Assembly: GCF_000981585.1 (NCBI RefSeq)
Contig: NZ_LN831776.1
Coordinates: forward strand, 1,255,001-1,319,000
DNA from: Paenibacillus riograndensis SBR5
Lineage (GTDB): Bacteria; Bacillota; Bacilli; Paenibacillales; Paenibacillaceae
DNA length: 64,000 bases
Direction of reading: 5' to 3'
The translations under genes were made by a program, and so were the position numbers. The stretch's first letter is position 1; each line of letters opens with the position of its first letter. Shown piece by piece: positions 1-8,401 of this stretch. The notes under the pieces are model-generated. The model searched no databases. It was not told the DNA's origin and saw only the letters and a list, made by a program, of their open reading frames with translations.

Positions 1-698
1 ATCGGCGTTTCGCCTTTGTGATAGAGAAACGGATCACCCTGTCCCCCCGTTTTATACGTATCCAGCATGTTCTGGATATTCTCCGAACTGAAGCTTGCTT
101 CAACCACCAGATCGCTTCCGGTAAGCGTTCCCTGCGGGGCGATAGAATCGCTGTGGAACCAGTAAAAGGCCTTGGAGCTGCTGGAGGAACCCGTCCCGTC
201 GTCACTGTAAGTCCATTTGCCGCTCATATTTTGAATCAGGTAATTTTCATCATACCCGGTGGGTTTGTCGTAATTGGAAATGACATCCTTGTTCTGCTGG
301 GAATATACAGCGTACCTGGACGGCCAGACGTCGGTTAAGCCGGACTGGAGCATCATCTTCTCCTGAATGACAAAACGGGTCTGCATGCGGTCATACCGGT
401 CCTCCCAGATGCCCAGGCCGTTGAATTTCCGCACATTCGGATCCTTGGAGAACACCACGCTGAAATCCATCATCTGGTTGATCCGCGAATCAATCTGGCT
501 GGACAAAAAAGTGAGCTGTTTGGTGTTGGACTCCTGCAGTTCTTTGCTGACCACATCGAAGGTAACGTTGTTTGAATACGTATACACAATAATGATCGGC
601 ACAAACAGCACGATAATCAGGCTGTTCATTTTGGCGAATAAACTGAATCTGCTCCAGGATCTTTCTTTCACAAACATAAAAGCTTGGCTAAAACCCAT
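1..698 (-). CDS. sensor histidine kinase, YesM-like, N-terminal part only
   Basis: An uninterrupted reading frame runs from an ATG at 698 off the left window edge, so only about 232 N-terminal residues are seen and no kinase core is visible. The start has a G-rich ribosome site (GGGGGG) seven bases or so upstream. One membrane segment (LIIVLFVPIIIVYTY) lies near residues 27-41. A long extracytoplasmic region follows with the look of a Cache-type sensor: SSQIDSRINQMMDFS, then a WEDRYDRMQTRF segment. This layout, and its position divergent from LplB/YtcP-type permeases, is typical of YesM-family kinases that control sugar ABC transporters in Paenibacillus. The partner response regulator and the catalytic half should lie to the left of the window. 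Family assignment is inferred from layout and context. Confidence 0.75.
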   Translation of the reverse strand, partial: MGFSQAFMFVKERSWSRFSLFAKMNSLIIVLFVPIIIVYTYSNNVTFDVVSKELQESNTKQLTFLSSQIDSRINQMMDFSVVFSKDPNVRKFNGLGIWEDRYDRMQTRFVIQEKMMLQSGLTDVWPSRYAVYSQQNKDVISNYDKPTGYDENYLIQNMSGKWTYSDDGTGSSSSSKAFYWFHSDSIAPQGTLTGSDLVVEASFSSENIQNMLDTYKTGGQGDPFLYHKGETP

Positions 699-842
699 TT
701 TTGTCCCCCCAGACAATGCCCCTAATAAATCCCTATGTGAGCCTAACAAAGTAATATAGTCAAAGCTCAGAAATGCTTGCTACTATTTATATCAGAGATT
801 CATACAACACACAAAATAATTTTTTGAAAGCGGGAGAGAGCG

Positions 843-1793
843 ATGGAAGCTAACACTATACAGCAGGTGAATCCTGGAAAACCGCTGCGCCAATCGAGGA
901 AAAAGAAGGTTAAGCAGCCGTGGATGCTCCACCTTATGGTGCTGCCGGCGGCGGTTATGGTGTTTATATTTTCTTATATTCCCATGGGTGGAATTCTTAT
1001 GGCCTTTCAGGATTATAAGCCGAAGCCCGGATTATTTGGCTCTCCTTGGGTAGGACTGAAACATTTCGAATACATGTGGCAGAACGATTATTTCCTGCAG
1101 ATAACCTGGAATACACTGTTCTTCGCCGGCACTAAAATAATCATGAACCTGATTATCCCGTTCTTCTTCGCGCTGCTGCTCAATGAGGTCAGAAAAATGG
1201 CGCTCAAAAGAACCATCCAGACACTGGTCTATCTGCCGCACTTTCTATCCTGGGTTACCCTTTCGGGGATTCTGATTGATATGCTTGCCCAGACGGGGCT
1301 CATCAACCAGTTCATTTCCAGTGTTTTCGGCATTAAGCCGATTTTTTTCCTGGGTGACGGCAGCTGGTTCCGGTTCACAATCATTTTCAGTGATGTCTGG
1401 AAGGAATTCGGGTTCAACATGATTATCTTCCTGGCCGCATTGTCCGGGATCAGTCCCTCCTTGTACGAAGCTGCGGAAGTGGATGGGGCGGGGCGCTGGA
1501 AGCAGACGATCTATATTACCATTCCGGCGTTGATCCCGATTGCGATTGTTGTAGCCACCCTGGCACTGGGCAACGTGCTGAACGCGAACTTTGACCAGGT
1601 GTTCAACCTGTACAGTCCTTTGATCTATCAGCAAGGCGACATTATTGACACGTTTGTCTACAGAGAAGGTCTCCTCAGCGGACAGTTCAGCTTTGCTACA
1701 GCCGTGAATTTGTTCAAATCGGCGATAAGCTTAATTCTGATCGTGATCTCCTACCGGCTGGCGTACCGTTTTGCAGGCTACAGAATCTTCTAG
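843..1793 (+). CDS. carbohydrate ABC transporter permease, LplB/YteP type
   Basis: A 316-residue integral membrane protein with the layout of MalF/LplB-type sugar permeases. It has a basic cytoplasmic N-terminus (RQSRKKKVKQPW), a first membrane segment, PMGGILMAFQDYKP shortly after it, and the EAA loop EAAEVDGAGRWKQTIYITIPAL near residues 215-236 that docks on the ATPase. The ATG is preceded by GGGAGAG. It is transcribed divergently from the sensor kinase and is followed after 15 bases by the second permease, so the two form an operon. No ATPase is present; LplB-type importers usually share a multi-operon ATPase such as MsmX. The substrate cannot be read from sequence; oligo- or polysaccharide breakdown products are the family norm. 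Confidence 0.9.
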   Translation: MEANTIQQVNPGKPLRQSRKKKVKQPWMLHLMVLPAAVMVFIFSYIPMGGILMAFQDYKPKPGLFGSPWVGLKHFEYMWQNDYFLQITWNTLFFAGTKIIMNLIIPFFFALLLNEVRKMALKRTIQTLVYLPHFLSWVTLSGILIDMLAQTGLINQFISSVFGIKPIFFLGDGSWFRFTIIFSDVWKEFGFNMIIFLAALSGISPSLYEAAEVDGAGRWKQTIYITIPALIPIAIVVATLALGNVLNANFDQVFNLYSPLIYQQGDIIDTFVYREGLLSGQFSFATAVNLFKSAISLILIVISYRLAYRFAGYRIF

Positions 1794-1808
1794 AAAGGAG
1801 GACATTCC

Positions 1809-2681
1809 ATGTATCACAAAACAGTGTCCTACCGCGTATTCAGCGTATTCAATAATGTCTTCCTGACGCTTATTTCCGTGCTGTGCCTGCTTCCGCTCTT
1901 TCATCTGCTGATGGTGTCCCTCAGCTCAACGGCTCCGGCCAATGCCGGGCTGGTGACCTTTTGGCCGATCGGCTTCACCCTTGAAGCCTATGCAAAAACG
2001 TTCGACAACGCTAACTTTCTCTCTTCCCTGTGGGTGTCGGTACAACGGACCGTGCTGGGAACGGCACTGGCCTTGGTGGTGAACACCATCGCTGCCTATG
2101 CACTCTCCAAGGAAACGCATGTTTTCCGGGCACGCAATATTTATCTTTGGTATTTTGTCATCACGATGCTGTTCAGCGGCGGCCTGATTCCCGGCTACAT
2201 CCTGATTCTGAAGCTTGGGCTGATGGATTCCCTGCTGGCGCTGATCCTTCCCGGACTGGTGGGCGTCTTCAATATCATCCTGCTGCTGAATTTCTTCCGG
2301 ACGGTACCCAAGGATCTCGAAGAAGCCGCCTTTATTGACGGGGCAGGGCAGTTCCGGACCTTTTACAGCATATATCTGCCGGTCTCCATGCCCGTGCTGG
2401 CTACGGTCTCCTTATTCATTATGGTTGGACATTGGAATGCATATTTTGACGGGATTATCTATATCAAGGATGCTTCCAAGCTCCCGCTGGCAACCTTTAT
2501 GCAGACCATTATCGTGCAGGCCGACATGACGAAGCTTGATCCGGCTGCCGTAGCCAATCTGTCGCAGCGTACCATCCGGGCGTCGCAGATTTTTATCAGC
2601 GCTTTGCCGATCCTGCTGGTCTATCCTTTTTTACAGCGGTATTTCGTAACCGGGATTGTGGTCGGTGCTGTAAAAGAATAG
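1809..2681 (+). CDS. carbohydrate ABC transporter permease, YtcP/MalG type
   Basis: A 290-residue multi-pass membrane protein, partner of the preceding permease. It carries the MalG-type features FNNVFLTLISVLCLLPLFHLLMVS at the N-terminus and the EAA loop EEAAFIDGAGQFRTFYSIYLPVS near residues 173-195, and ends in VVGAVKE as YtcP-family members do. AAAGGAGGACATTCC gives a strong ribosome site. Only 15 bases separate it from the upstream stop codon. A terminator follows about 60 bases later, so the usual third gene of this operon type, an LplA-like substrate-binding lipoprotein, is absent here and must be supplied from elsewhere. Confidence 0.9.
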   Translation: MYHKTVSYRVFSVFNNVFLTLISVLCLLPLFHLLMVSLSSTAPANAGLVTFWPIGFTLEAYAKTFDNANFLSSLWVSVQRTVLGTALALVVNTIAAYALSKETHVFRARNIYLWYFVITMLFSGGLIPGYILILKLGLMDSLLALILPGLVGVFNIILLLNFFRTVPKDLEEAAFIDGAGQFRTFYSIYLPVSMPVLATVSLFIMVGHWNAYFDGIIYIKDASKLPLATFMQTIIVQADMTKLDPAAVANLSQRTIRASQIFISALPILLVYPFLQRYFVTGIVVGAVKE

Positions 2682-2738
2682 CGGACCTGCAAAAGGGTCT
2701 GCCTCTATAAGACACATACAAAAAGGCACATACAAAGA

Positions 2739-2777
2739 AGCCGATACTCCCTTCACAAGGAGCATCGGCTTTTTTGT
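2739..2777 (+). terminator. intrinsic terminator of the sugar permease operon
   Basis: GCCGAT..TCC pairs with GGA..ATCGGC around a CTTCACAA loop and is followed by six T residues. It sits about 58 bases after the second permease stop codon. Confidence 0.85.
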
Positions 2778-2878
2778 TATTTTTCAGGAAATTATGATTT
2801 CCTGTTCAGAACCTGCCTGACAATGAAGCGGAATATCCCTTCTCCAGCTAGTGTTTGCGAAGAAACAGGCGAGTAGTG

Positions 2879-3097
2879 CTATATAAGTTGAACTTTAGTT
2901 TTACATTGTGGGGTATAGACGTCACTGCGGGGAATGTTTGGACTTCCAGCCGCTGTTGTCGTAAGAATTTCTTGATTGGAACCGCCTTTTGCGGTTGAAA
3001 TCCGGTGACAAAGGCGGACGCTACCGCTCTTCCAGTTCCAAACTTCCCCTCCGCACTTTTACCCTTTTTATGAAGTTCTTAAGTTCACTCTATATAG
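2879..3097. repeat. MITE-like element with CTATATA terminal inverted repeats
   Basis: The left end reads CTATATAAGTTGAACTT. The right end, read in reverse complement, is CTATATAGAGTGAACTT, a near match over 17 bp. Inside is a second inverted pair: GGGGAATGTTTGGACTT near 2931 against TTCCAAACTTCCCC near 3042. No ORF is contained. Similar end pairs occur at 17129-17233 and 46886-46968. It is non-coding and looks like a small dispersed element; mobility is an inference. Confidence 0.55.
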
Positions 3098-3278
3098 TTG
3101 GAAAAAGGGAACTTATTTCCCCGGAAAATCAACAATTGTGAGATTTAAGTGGAAAAAGGGAGCTTAATTGGGCACTTTTTCCTCGTCAGGAGTGAAACGA
3201 GCTGAATTAGTTAACCTTTTTCCACTTAACCTGCGGAGAACAGGGTACCCGGGCAAATTAGTTATCCTTTTTCCACTT
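3098..3278. repeat. four-motif palindromic element, family alpha (51-64-51 spacing)
   Basis: Two copies of a motif with core GGAAAAAGG start at 3100 and 3151. Two copies of its reverse complement CCTTTTTCC start at 3215 and 3266. Centre distances are 51, 64 and 51 bp. The extended motif is about 23 bp (AAGTGG-AAAAAGG-rich, ending in TTAATT). The sequence between the motifs is not conserved. The element adjoins the MITE-like element on its left and lies 3' of the minus-strand gene ending at 3352. Confidence 0.7.
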
Positions 3279-3351
3279 AGACTCGGAGTACAAAAGCAGA
3301 AGGAAGACTTAAGTCTACTTTTTCATAGTGTTGAGAAATACTATATCCCCC

Positions 3352-5142
3352 TTATGGGTTAGGGATTGGATTCATACTCCCCAATGATTCTACTATAAAT
3401 ACAGGCACGTACTCCTCCCCGGCATCGGTCCCCGCATAATCATAGCCATATTGGAACTGGCCGGTAGCTAAGGCGGGCCCAGTAACGGTACCCACATTTC
3501 CCTGCAGCGCCAGATAGCGCCCGCCCGCGGCGGCCACAGGTCTGCCGGTGGAATCAATATAAATATCAACCTGCAGGTTTACGGTCTCCAGAGGATGAAG
3601 CTCCAGCTCGGAGGCGTCGATTAGCGGATACTCCTGATAGATTTCAGCAAATTGGTAGACCCCATTCGTCTGGCGGTATATGGCCGTCTGACCCTCTGAA
3701 CCATCTCTCAGATCCGCATTGGCGACACGGATGGAAGCATCATCCGGCTGCAGCTTGTAGCTGCTGCCAGCAAACGAGAAGAGCAGGGAGATTCCATCAG
3801 GCTTGATGGTGTAGGCCGCGAACGAAGTCCGCTGATCTTCGCGGCTGCCTTCAGCGACCACAACCGGGAATCCGGCAAGGGCGGAGAGCTGGTCGTCAAA
3901 AGCGAGGCGGATCAGCTTCTCAAAGCCCGGAATAATCTCTCCGGTCCTTGTAGTCACAGCCCCGTTTTCACCCATGTCCGCATAGTACAGCTGTCCGCTG
4001 CTGTCCGTTCCGGCGACAGCAAGTCTGGCCCCGTATTTCCCGCTGACAGAAGTGGTCAAGACATATTTGCCCGGCGTTTCCCCGCCGGGAAGAAGCCGCG
4101 CAGGCTCGGCGATATTCCAGGCGAGCTGTGCGGCGGCAATTTCTGCCGTTGTGTCCTGAAGCGGGGCCAGGTCGTTATAGCGCTGGATAGCTTCGGCGTA
4201 CCCGCCGCTGCGGACCAGCCTTGCGGCGCTGCGGAGCAGCTTCGCGGAGGTGCTGTCGATCAGGGACAGCACCTTGGAAGAAGCCAGGCCAGCCGAAGCG
4301 GCATATTTGCGGTACGCCGCAGCATGAGCGGAGAAGGCGGCAATCTGATCGCCGTCTATATCTTTGCTGAGGATAAGCTTGGCGCTCTTCTCGATCTGGC
4401 TGGCTATCCAGGGAGCCGTATAGCTGTGGCTGCTGTAGGCATCGGCAAGGGACAAGGCGTAATCCAGCATGGGGGAGAAGCTGCCCGCTGCTGCAAGCGC
4501 CTTAAGCCGCGCGGTGTCATAGGCCTTGAACTCCGAAGCCAGCAGCTTTTTCTTAGCATCCGTCCCCCCTAAATAGACATCGGGAATGCGCAGCAGGTTC
4601 CATTTGAAGCTGTCTCCGTCATTAACGGCGTTGCTGCTGCCGCTCCGCCCCGCCGCCAGCTCGGCCAGAAACTGCGCCTTGAATTGCTGGAAGCCCGTCC
4701 CGAGCTGGCCGGAAACGCCTGAATCCGCCGACAGCTGGCGATAATAGGATTCATAGGGACCGCCGGATTTCATATATTGGCTTTTCAGGCTCAACAGGGA
4801 GGCGTAGCTCTCCATGAAGCCGCTAAAATCTTTGGTGATCAGCTGGTCTTCAATTTTCAGCTTAAGCAGGCCCAGCCCGCTGCGGATGGCTGTGATCGGT
4901 GCCAGCTCCTGCAGCCTTGCGGCGATCTCCGCTTCCTTGTAATGAAAGGAAGCGTTCGCTTGCGCCAGCCGGTACTGATTTTCGGCAGCGACCAGATCAC
5001 CTGCGGCGTAGAGCCGTCCGGCTTCACGTACTGCCCCGATTTTGCTGTGGAGCCTGATGCCCTTCTGCCCCAGCAGGACCAGCATCAATATACACAAAAT
5101 GATCATAATATTCCGCAGGGATAAGGCTTGTTTGATCGTCAT
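3352..5142 (-). CDS. membrane-anchored repeat protein of the vWA/tubulin locus, unknown function
   Basis: A 596-residue protein not assigned to a named family. It has one N-terminal membrane anchor (IMIILCILMLVLLG) followed by an Ala-rich helical region. AGRLYAAGDLVAAENQYRLAQ looks like a TPR hairpin, so most of residues 35-340 is probably a helical repeat. The C-terminal 230 residues are beta-rich with repeated short strands (GTDSSGQLYYADMGENG, YTIKPDGISLLFSF) and could be a propeller-like or sandwich domain outside the cell. The ATG at 5142 was chosen because AAAGGGG precedes it at good spacing; an upstream ATG at 5175 lacks one. It is the last gene of a three-gene minus-strand unit divergent from the exported vWA gene, which suggests a shared function with that locus. 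Confidence 0.6.
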   Translation of the reverse strand: MTIKQALSLRNIMIILCILMLVLLGQKGIRLHSKIGAVREAGRLYAAGDLVAAENQYRLAQANASFHYKEAEIAARLQELAPITAIRSGLGLLKLKIEDQLITKDFSGFMESYASLLSLKSQYMKSGGPYESYYRQLSADSGVSGQLGTGFQQFKAQFLAELAAGRSGSSNAVNDGDSFKWNLLRIPDVYLGGTDAKKKLLASEFKAYDTARLKALAAAGSFSPMLDYALSLADAYSSHSYTAPWIASQIEKSAKLILSKDIDGDQIAAFSAHAAAYRKYAASAGLASSKVLSLIDSTSAKLLRSAARLVRSGGYAEAIQRYNDLAPLQDTTAEIAAAQLAWNIAEPARLLPGGETPGKYVLTTSVSGKYGARLAVAGTDSSGQLYYADMGENGAVTTRTGEIIPGFEKLIRLAFDDQLSALAGFPVVVAEGSREDQRTSFAAYTIKPDGISLLFSFAGSSYKLQPDDASIRVANADLRDGSEGQTAIYRQTNGVYQFAEIYQEYPLIDASELELHPLETVNLQVDIYIDSTGRPVAAAGGRYLALQGNVGTVTGPALATGQFQYGYDYAGTDAGEEYVPVFIVESLGSMNPIPNP

Positions 5143-5198
5143 ATTATAGTAGCCCCTTTGTAAATTACAGTACATGTGTCCGGCTTGCAGTACTCTAT

Positions 5199-6128
5199 TT
5201 AAAAATCGGGGTCCCAGCGGTATTTGGCTTCGCGGACTTCCGCCACTTTGAGATCCAGGCCATTCCAGGCCTCGTACGGACTGGCGTCTATCATTCTGGA
5301 CAACCGCAAAAAACGGTCCTTGGGCAGCTCGGCTACGTATCTTCCGATCATGCCGGAGTAGAGCAGCGCGTAACGCTTTAACCGCACAGCAGCTCCGGCT
5401 ACCGCAGTCAGAATCGCTGCCCCTTTGTCCATTTGAAGGATCTGAACCTCATAGGTTTTGACATAGCGTAATGTGCGGTCCTTGATAAGCTCGGGCCGCA
5501 CTTTGGCAATCTCGCCGATATATTCGGCCAGCAGCGGTTCGAAATCCTTGAGCAGCAGCTGCTCCAGCTCCAGCTGCATATCCTTGCGCAGCTGGAAGCC
5601 GTGGAGCAGCGCAATGCGCTGGCGGGAGACCCGGTCGCCGCGCAGCAGAATGGAGATTTCGCGCAGCTTCTCATAGGCCAGCACATCGTTCTCGCGCAGA
5701 ACGGATACCGCCTCCTGGCGGTTGATCTCCAGGCCGTCCCGGATGCTGTCGATGCTGCGGCCAAGCAGCGCATTCAGCGAATACAGATTTTCGTTCTGGC
5801 GCACTTTACGCTGCGTAAGGAAGAGCAGTCCGGCCAGCACGATTCCGCCGGCCCCGCACAGCGCCATCTGCTGCAGGCTTTGGCCGAAATAGACCGCCGC
5901 CAAAGTCAGCAGGAGGATGAACAGGAGCCGGGTATGCATTTTGCGTCCGGCAAGGGCAGCGGCGTGCTGCTCTACTGCCGTCAGGGCTGCACGGCCGCAT
6001 TGGCCGCACCTGTCTTCACTGAGTGCGGTATAACGGCCGCAGCGGCGGCAGATGCGCAGCTTGTCATAGGCATACCGCGGAGTCTTGAACGGCCGGAACG
6101 TCACGGGTTTCTTGTTATTGACGGGCAT
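5199..6128 (-). CDS. zinc-ribbon membrane protein of the vWA/tubulin locus
   Basis: A 309-residue protein with an N-terminal four-cysteine zinc ribbon (CRRCGRYTALSEDRCGQCG, residues 27-45). Two adjacent membrane segments follow (residues about 67-84 and 88-104, LLFILLLTLAAVYFG and AGGIVLAGLLFL). The rest, about 200 residues, is a charged helical cytoplasmic region (LEQLLLKDFEPLLAEYIGEIAK). The start overlaps the end of the small gene 6115-6267 by 14 bases, so translation is probably coupled. The neighbour downstream is the anchored repeat protein. The GTPase at 17453 also begins with a zinc ribbon, which hints at a common partner. No enzyme motif is seen and the function is unknown. Confidence 0.65.
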   Translation of the reverse strand: MPVNNKKPVTFRPFKTPRYAYDKLRICRRCGRYTALSEDRCGQCGRAALTAVEQHAAALAGRKMHTRLLFILLLTLAAVYFGQSLQQMALCGAGGIVLAGLLFLTQRKVRQNENLYSLNALLGRSIDSIRDGLEINRQEAVSVLRENDVLAYEKLREISILLRGDRVSRQRIALLHGFQLRKDMQLELEQLLLKDFEPLLAEYIGEIAKVRPELIKDRTLRYVKTYEVQILQMDKGAAILTAVAGAAVRLKRYALLYSGMIGRYVAELPKDRFLRLSRMIDASPYEAWNGLDLKVAEVREAKYRWDPDF

Positions 6129-6267
6129 GGTCGCCTCCGTTCAGCGCAGCCAGCAGGCGCTCATCAATGTCATCACGGGTCAGCGGCTTGCGCTGGCGTG
6201 AAGCATAAATGAGAATCTGAATGACAGCATAAAGAAACGAAATCCCGAGAATGGCGTATGAAATCAT
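6115..6267 (-). CDS. 50-residue single-pass membrane peptide
   Basis: A short reading frame beginning MISYAILGISFLYAVIQILIY has a strong ribosome site (AAAGGAAGAG, then TTCC and ATG). It ends with a TAA that overlaps the start of the zinc-ribbon gene. The first 21 residues form one hydrophobic helix; the remaining 29 are charged (RQRKPLTRDDIDERLLAALNGG). The overlap and ribosome site argue that it is a real first gene of the minus-strand unit. It may be a small anchor or regulator of the two membrane proteins after it; this is inference. Confidence 0.6.
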   Translation of the reverse strand: MISYAILGISFLYAVIQILIYASRQRKPLTRDDIDERLLAALNGGDHARQ

Positions 6268-6565
6268 GGAACTCTTCCTTTCTTCTTGGCAGCATGGCGG
6301 CCCGGGTTGCGGAGATTAGCCCTGGAATGGCAGGGCGGCAGCAATGCAAACAACGTTTTTATCAAATTTTCAGGAACGTAGTCTATACTTAAGCTGTTGA
6401 ATGCATTCCAGAATAACGGCGCTTGGAGCCAGCCCCGGTCCTGCGGTCCTAAAGTTGAAGTTTACAAGGTTTAATTATATCATAATGGCATGCTATTGAC
6501 AGAATTTAGCTATACTGACGACTCTGCCGTACCTGCCCTAATTTAACACAAGAGGAGCCCTATCT

Positions 6566-8389
6566 ATGCTTCGTACACTATTTAATCATTTTAAGACAGC
6601 CCAGAAGATAATGCGGCCTATAGTTCTGCTGCTGCTGGTATTGTGCATTTCGGCCGCGCCGTTTGCGGGCGGAACAGCAAGCGCAGCATCGCCCGCGCCC
6701 TCTCATATTGACGCTGTACTGCTGATTGATGTCAGCAACTCCATGAATAAGAGTGACAAGAACAATATCGCGGGTGAAGCGATGAAAATGTTCATAGATA
6801 TGCTGTCGGCGCAAGGGGATAAGGTCGGAATTGTGGCCTACACCGACAAGGTCCAGCGGGAGAAGGCGCTGCTGCAGATTGGCTCTGCCGCCGACAAGCA
6901 GGATTTGAAGGACTTCATTGACGGCCTGGACCGGGGAGCCTATACGGATATCGCCGTCGGGATGGAAGAGGCCGTGAAGGTGCTGGAGAACGGCAGCGAT
7001 CCGGGGCATGAGCCGATGATCGTGATGCTGGCGGACGGCAACAATGACCTTAATGAAGCAACCGGCCGTACACAGAGCCAGTCGGACCAGGAACTGGATG
7101 CAGCGGTCGAAACGGCCAAGCAGAAGGGGTATCCGGTCTACACGATCGGGCTGAACGCCGACGGCAAGCTGAACAAGGAAATTCTGGCCGGGCTGTCCAA
7201 TAAAACGTCCGGCAAGGCGTTTATCACCGATTCGGCGGATGATCTGCCGCAGATTCTCAGTGAAATTTTTGCCGACCATTTGAAGCTGAAGGTTGTTCCG
7301 GTGCAGTCTATTACTGCGAACGGCAGCTACCAGGAGGTCACCGTCAATGTACCCAACAGCAGTGTGCTGGAGGCCAATATATCCATTATGTCGGCGAAGC
7401 CTGTTACCGCCAAGCTGACAGACCCGTCGGGCAAGGAAGTGGCCATACCGTCTGATGACGTGCTGCTCTCCAAGTCCAGCACGTACAGTCTGATCAAGCT
7501 GCTGTCGCCGGAGCAGGGGGACTGGAAGCTTCAGGTGAAAGGCGTGCCGAAGGACAAAATTGATATCAATCTTGTGTTCAACTATGATCTGGAGCTGAAG
7601 CTGGACGCGCTCCAGTCCAAGACTTACAAAAAGGGCGATACCGTTGAAATTTCCTCCCACCTGTACAGCAACGGGGCTAAGGTAACGCTCAACAACTTAT
7701 ATCAGGATATGAAGGCGGTGCTCCTCGCGACAGATACCGATACAGGGAAGGTGCAGGAGCTTCCGATGGATAACACCGGTGCGGTGTTCAAGGGCTCCTT
7801 TGAGATTGCGGAGAGCCATAATTATGAGCTGAAGGTGCGGGCGGAGGAGAGCAGCTTCTACCGCGAAAGCGATGTGCTTACGATCAATGCCAAGACGGGA
7901 GCGGTGGCCACAAGCACCAGCAAGCCAGCTGGAGCAGGGGGCACTGAGCCGGCACAGGATAAGTCTTCATCCAAAACTCTCTATTATATAATTGGCGGCA
8001 TTGTGCTGGTATTGGCGGCGGCTGTGGTGTTGTGGCTGCTGCGCCAAAAATCAAACCGCGGCTTTGTCGGACAGATGGTAGTGGAAGTGCTGGACGGCAA
8101 CACTGGCGAGAAGACCTATCCGCAGTACAAGAAGCTGGCGGCCTTCCGCGGCAAATTCACACTCCACCAGCTGCTGCAGCTGGCGCCGGAGCTGAAAGAG
8201 AGCGAGAAGCTTGTGTTCACTCCGGGCAAAAATGACCGCCTGATGCTGCGCGGCAGCGAAGAAATATCTGTTGAACGGTCCGGACGTGTGGTCGATACGG
8301 CACGGGGACTGGAGCTGAAAAGCGGCGACCGTATATCCGTGGCGCTGCAGACAGTAGACAAGACCATTTTACTTGAGTATTTGATATAA
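6566..8389 (+). CDS. exported vWA-domain protein with one C-terminal membrane helix
   Basis: A 607-residue protein. Residues 1-40 are a signal peptide ending GGTASA. The vWA domain spans about 48-240 with the metal-site motif DVSNS (D55, S57, S59); the later ADGNND segment may supply the distal acidic ligand. Beta-rich domains span 245-445. After a Thr/Ser/Gly linker, one membrane helix (YYIIGGIVLVLAAAVVLWLL, about 472-493) leads to a cytoplasmic domain of about 110 residues. The vWA domain therefore faces outside and could bind a wall or protein ligand, with the inner domain reporting to cytoplasmic partners. AGAGGAG precedes the ATG. The tubulin-like gene starts 12 bases after its stop, so they are co-transcribed. 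Confidence 0.8.
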   Translation: MLRTLFNHFKTAQKIMRPIVLLLLVLCISAAPFAGGTASAASPAPSHIDAVLLIDVSNSMNKSDKNNIAGEAMKMFIDMLSAQGDKVGIVAYTDKVQREKALLQIGSAADKQDLKDFIDGLDRGAYTDIAVGMEEAVKVLENGSDPGHEPMIVMLADGNNDLNEATGRTQSQSDQELDAAVETAKQKGYPVYTIGLNADGKLNKEILAGLSNKTSGKAFITDSADDLPQILSEIFADHLKLKVVPVQSITANGSYQEVTVNVPNSSVLEANISIMSAKPVTAKLTDPSGKEVAIPSDDVLLSKSSTYSLIKLLSPEQGDWKLQVKGVPKDKIDINLVFNYDLELKLDALQSKTYKKGDTVEISSHLYSNGAKVTLNNLYQDMKAVLLATDTDTGKVQELPMDNTGAVFKGSFEIAESHNYELKVRAEESSFYRESDVLTINAKTGAVATSTSKPAGAGGTEPAQDKSSSKTLYYIIGGIVLVLAAAVVLWLLRQKSNRGFVGQMVVEVLDGNTGEKTYPQYKKLAAFRGKFTLHQLLQLAPELKESEKLVFTPGKNDRLMLRGSEEISVERSGRVVDTARGLELKSGDRISVALQTVDKTILLEYLI

Positions 8390-8401
8390 GGGGGAGCACT
8401 C

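Noticed and set aside
18..759. Plus-strand ORFs at the left edge
   Set aside because: The minus frame is open throughout and encodes a membrane segment and sensor region of a histidine kinase.
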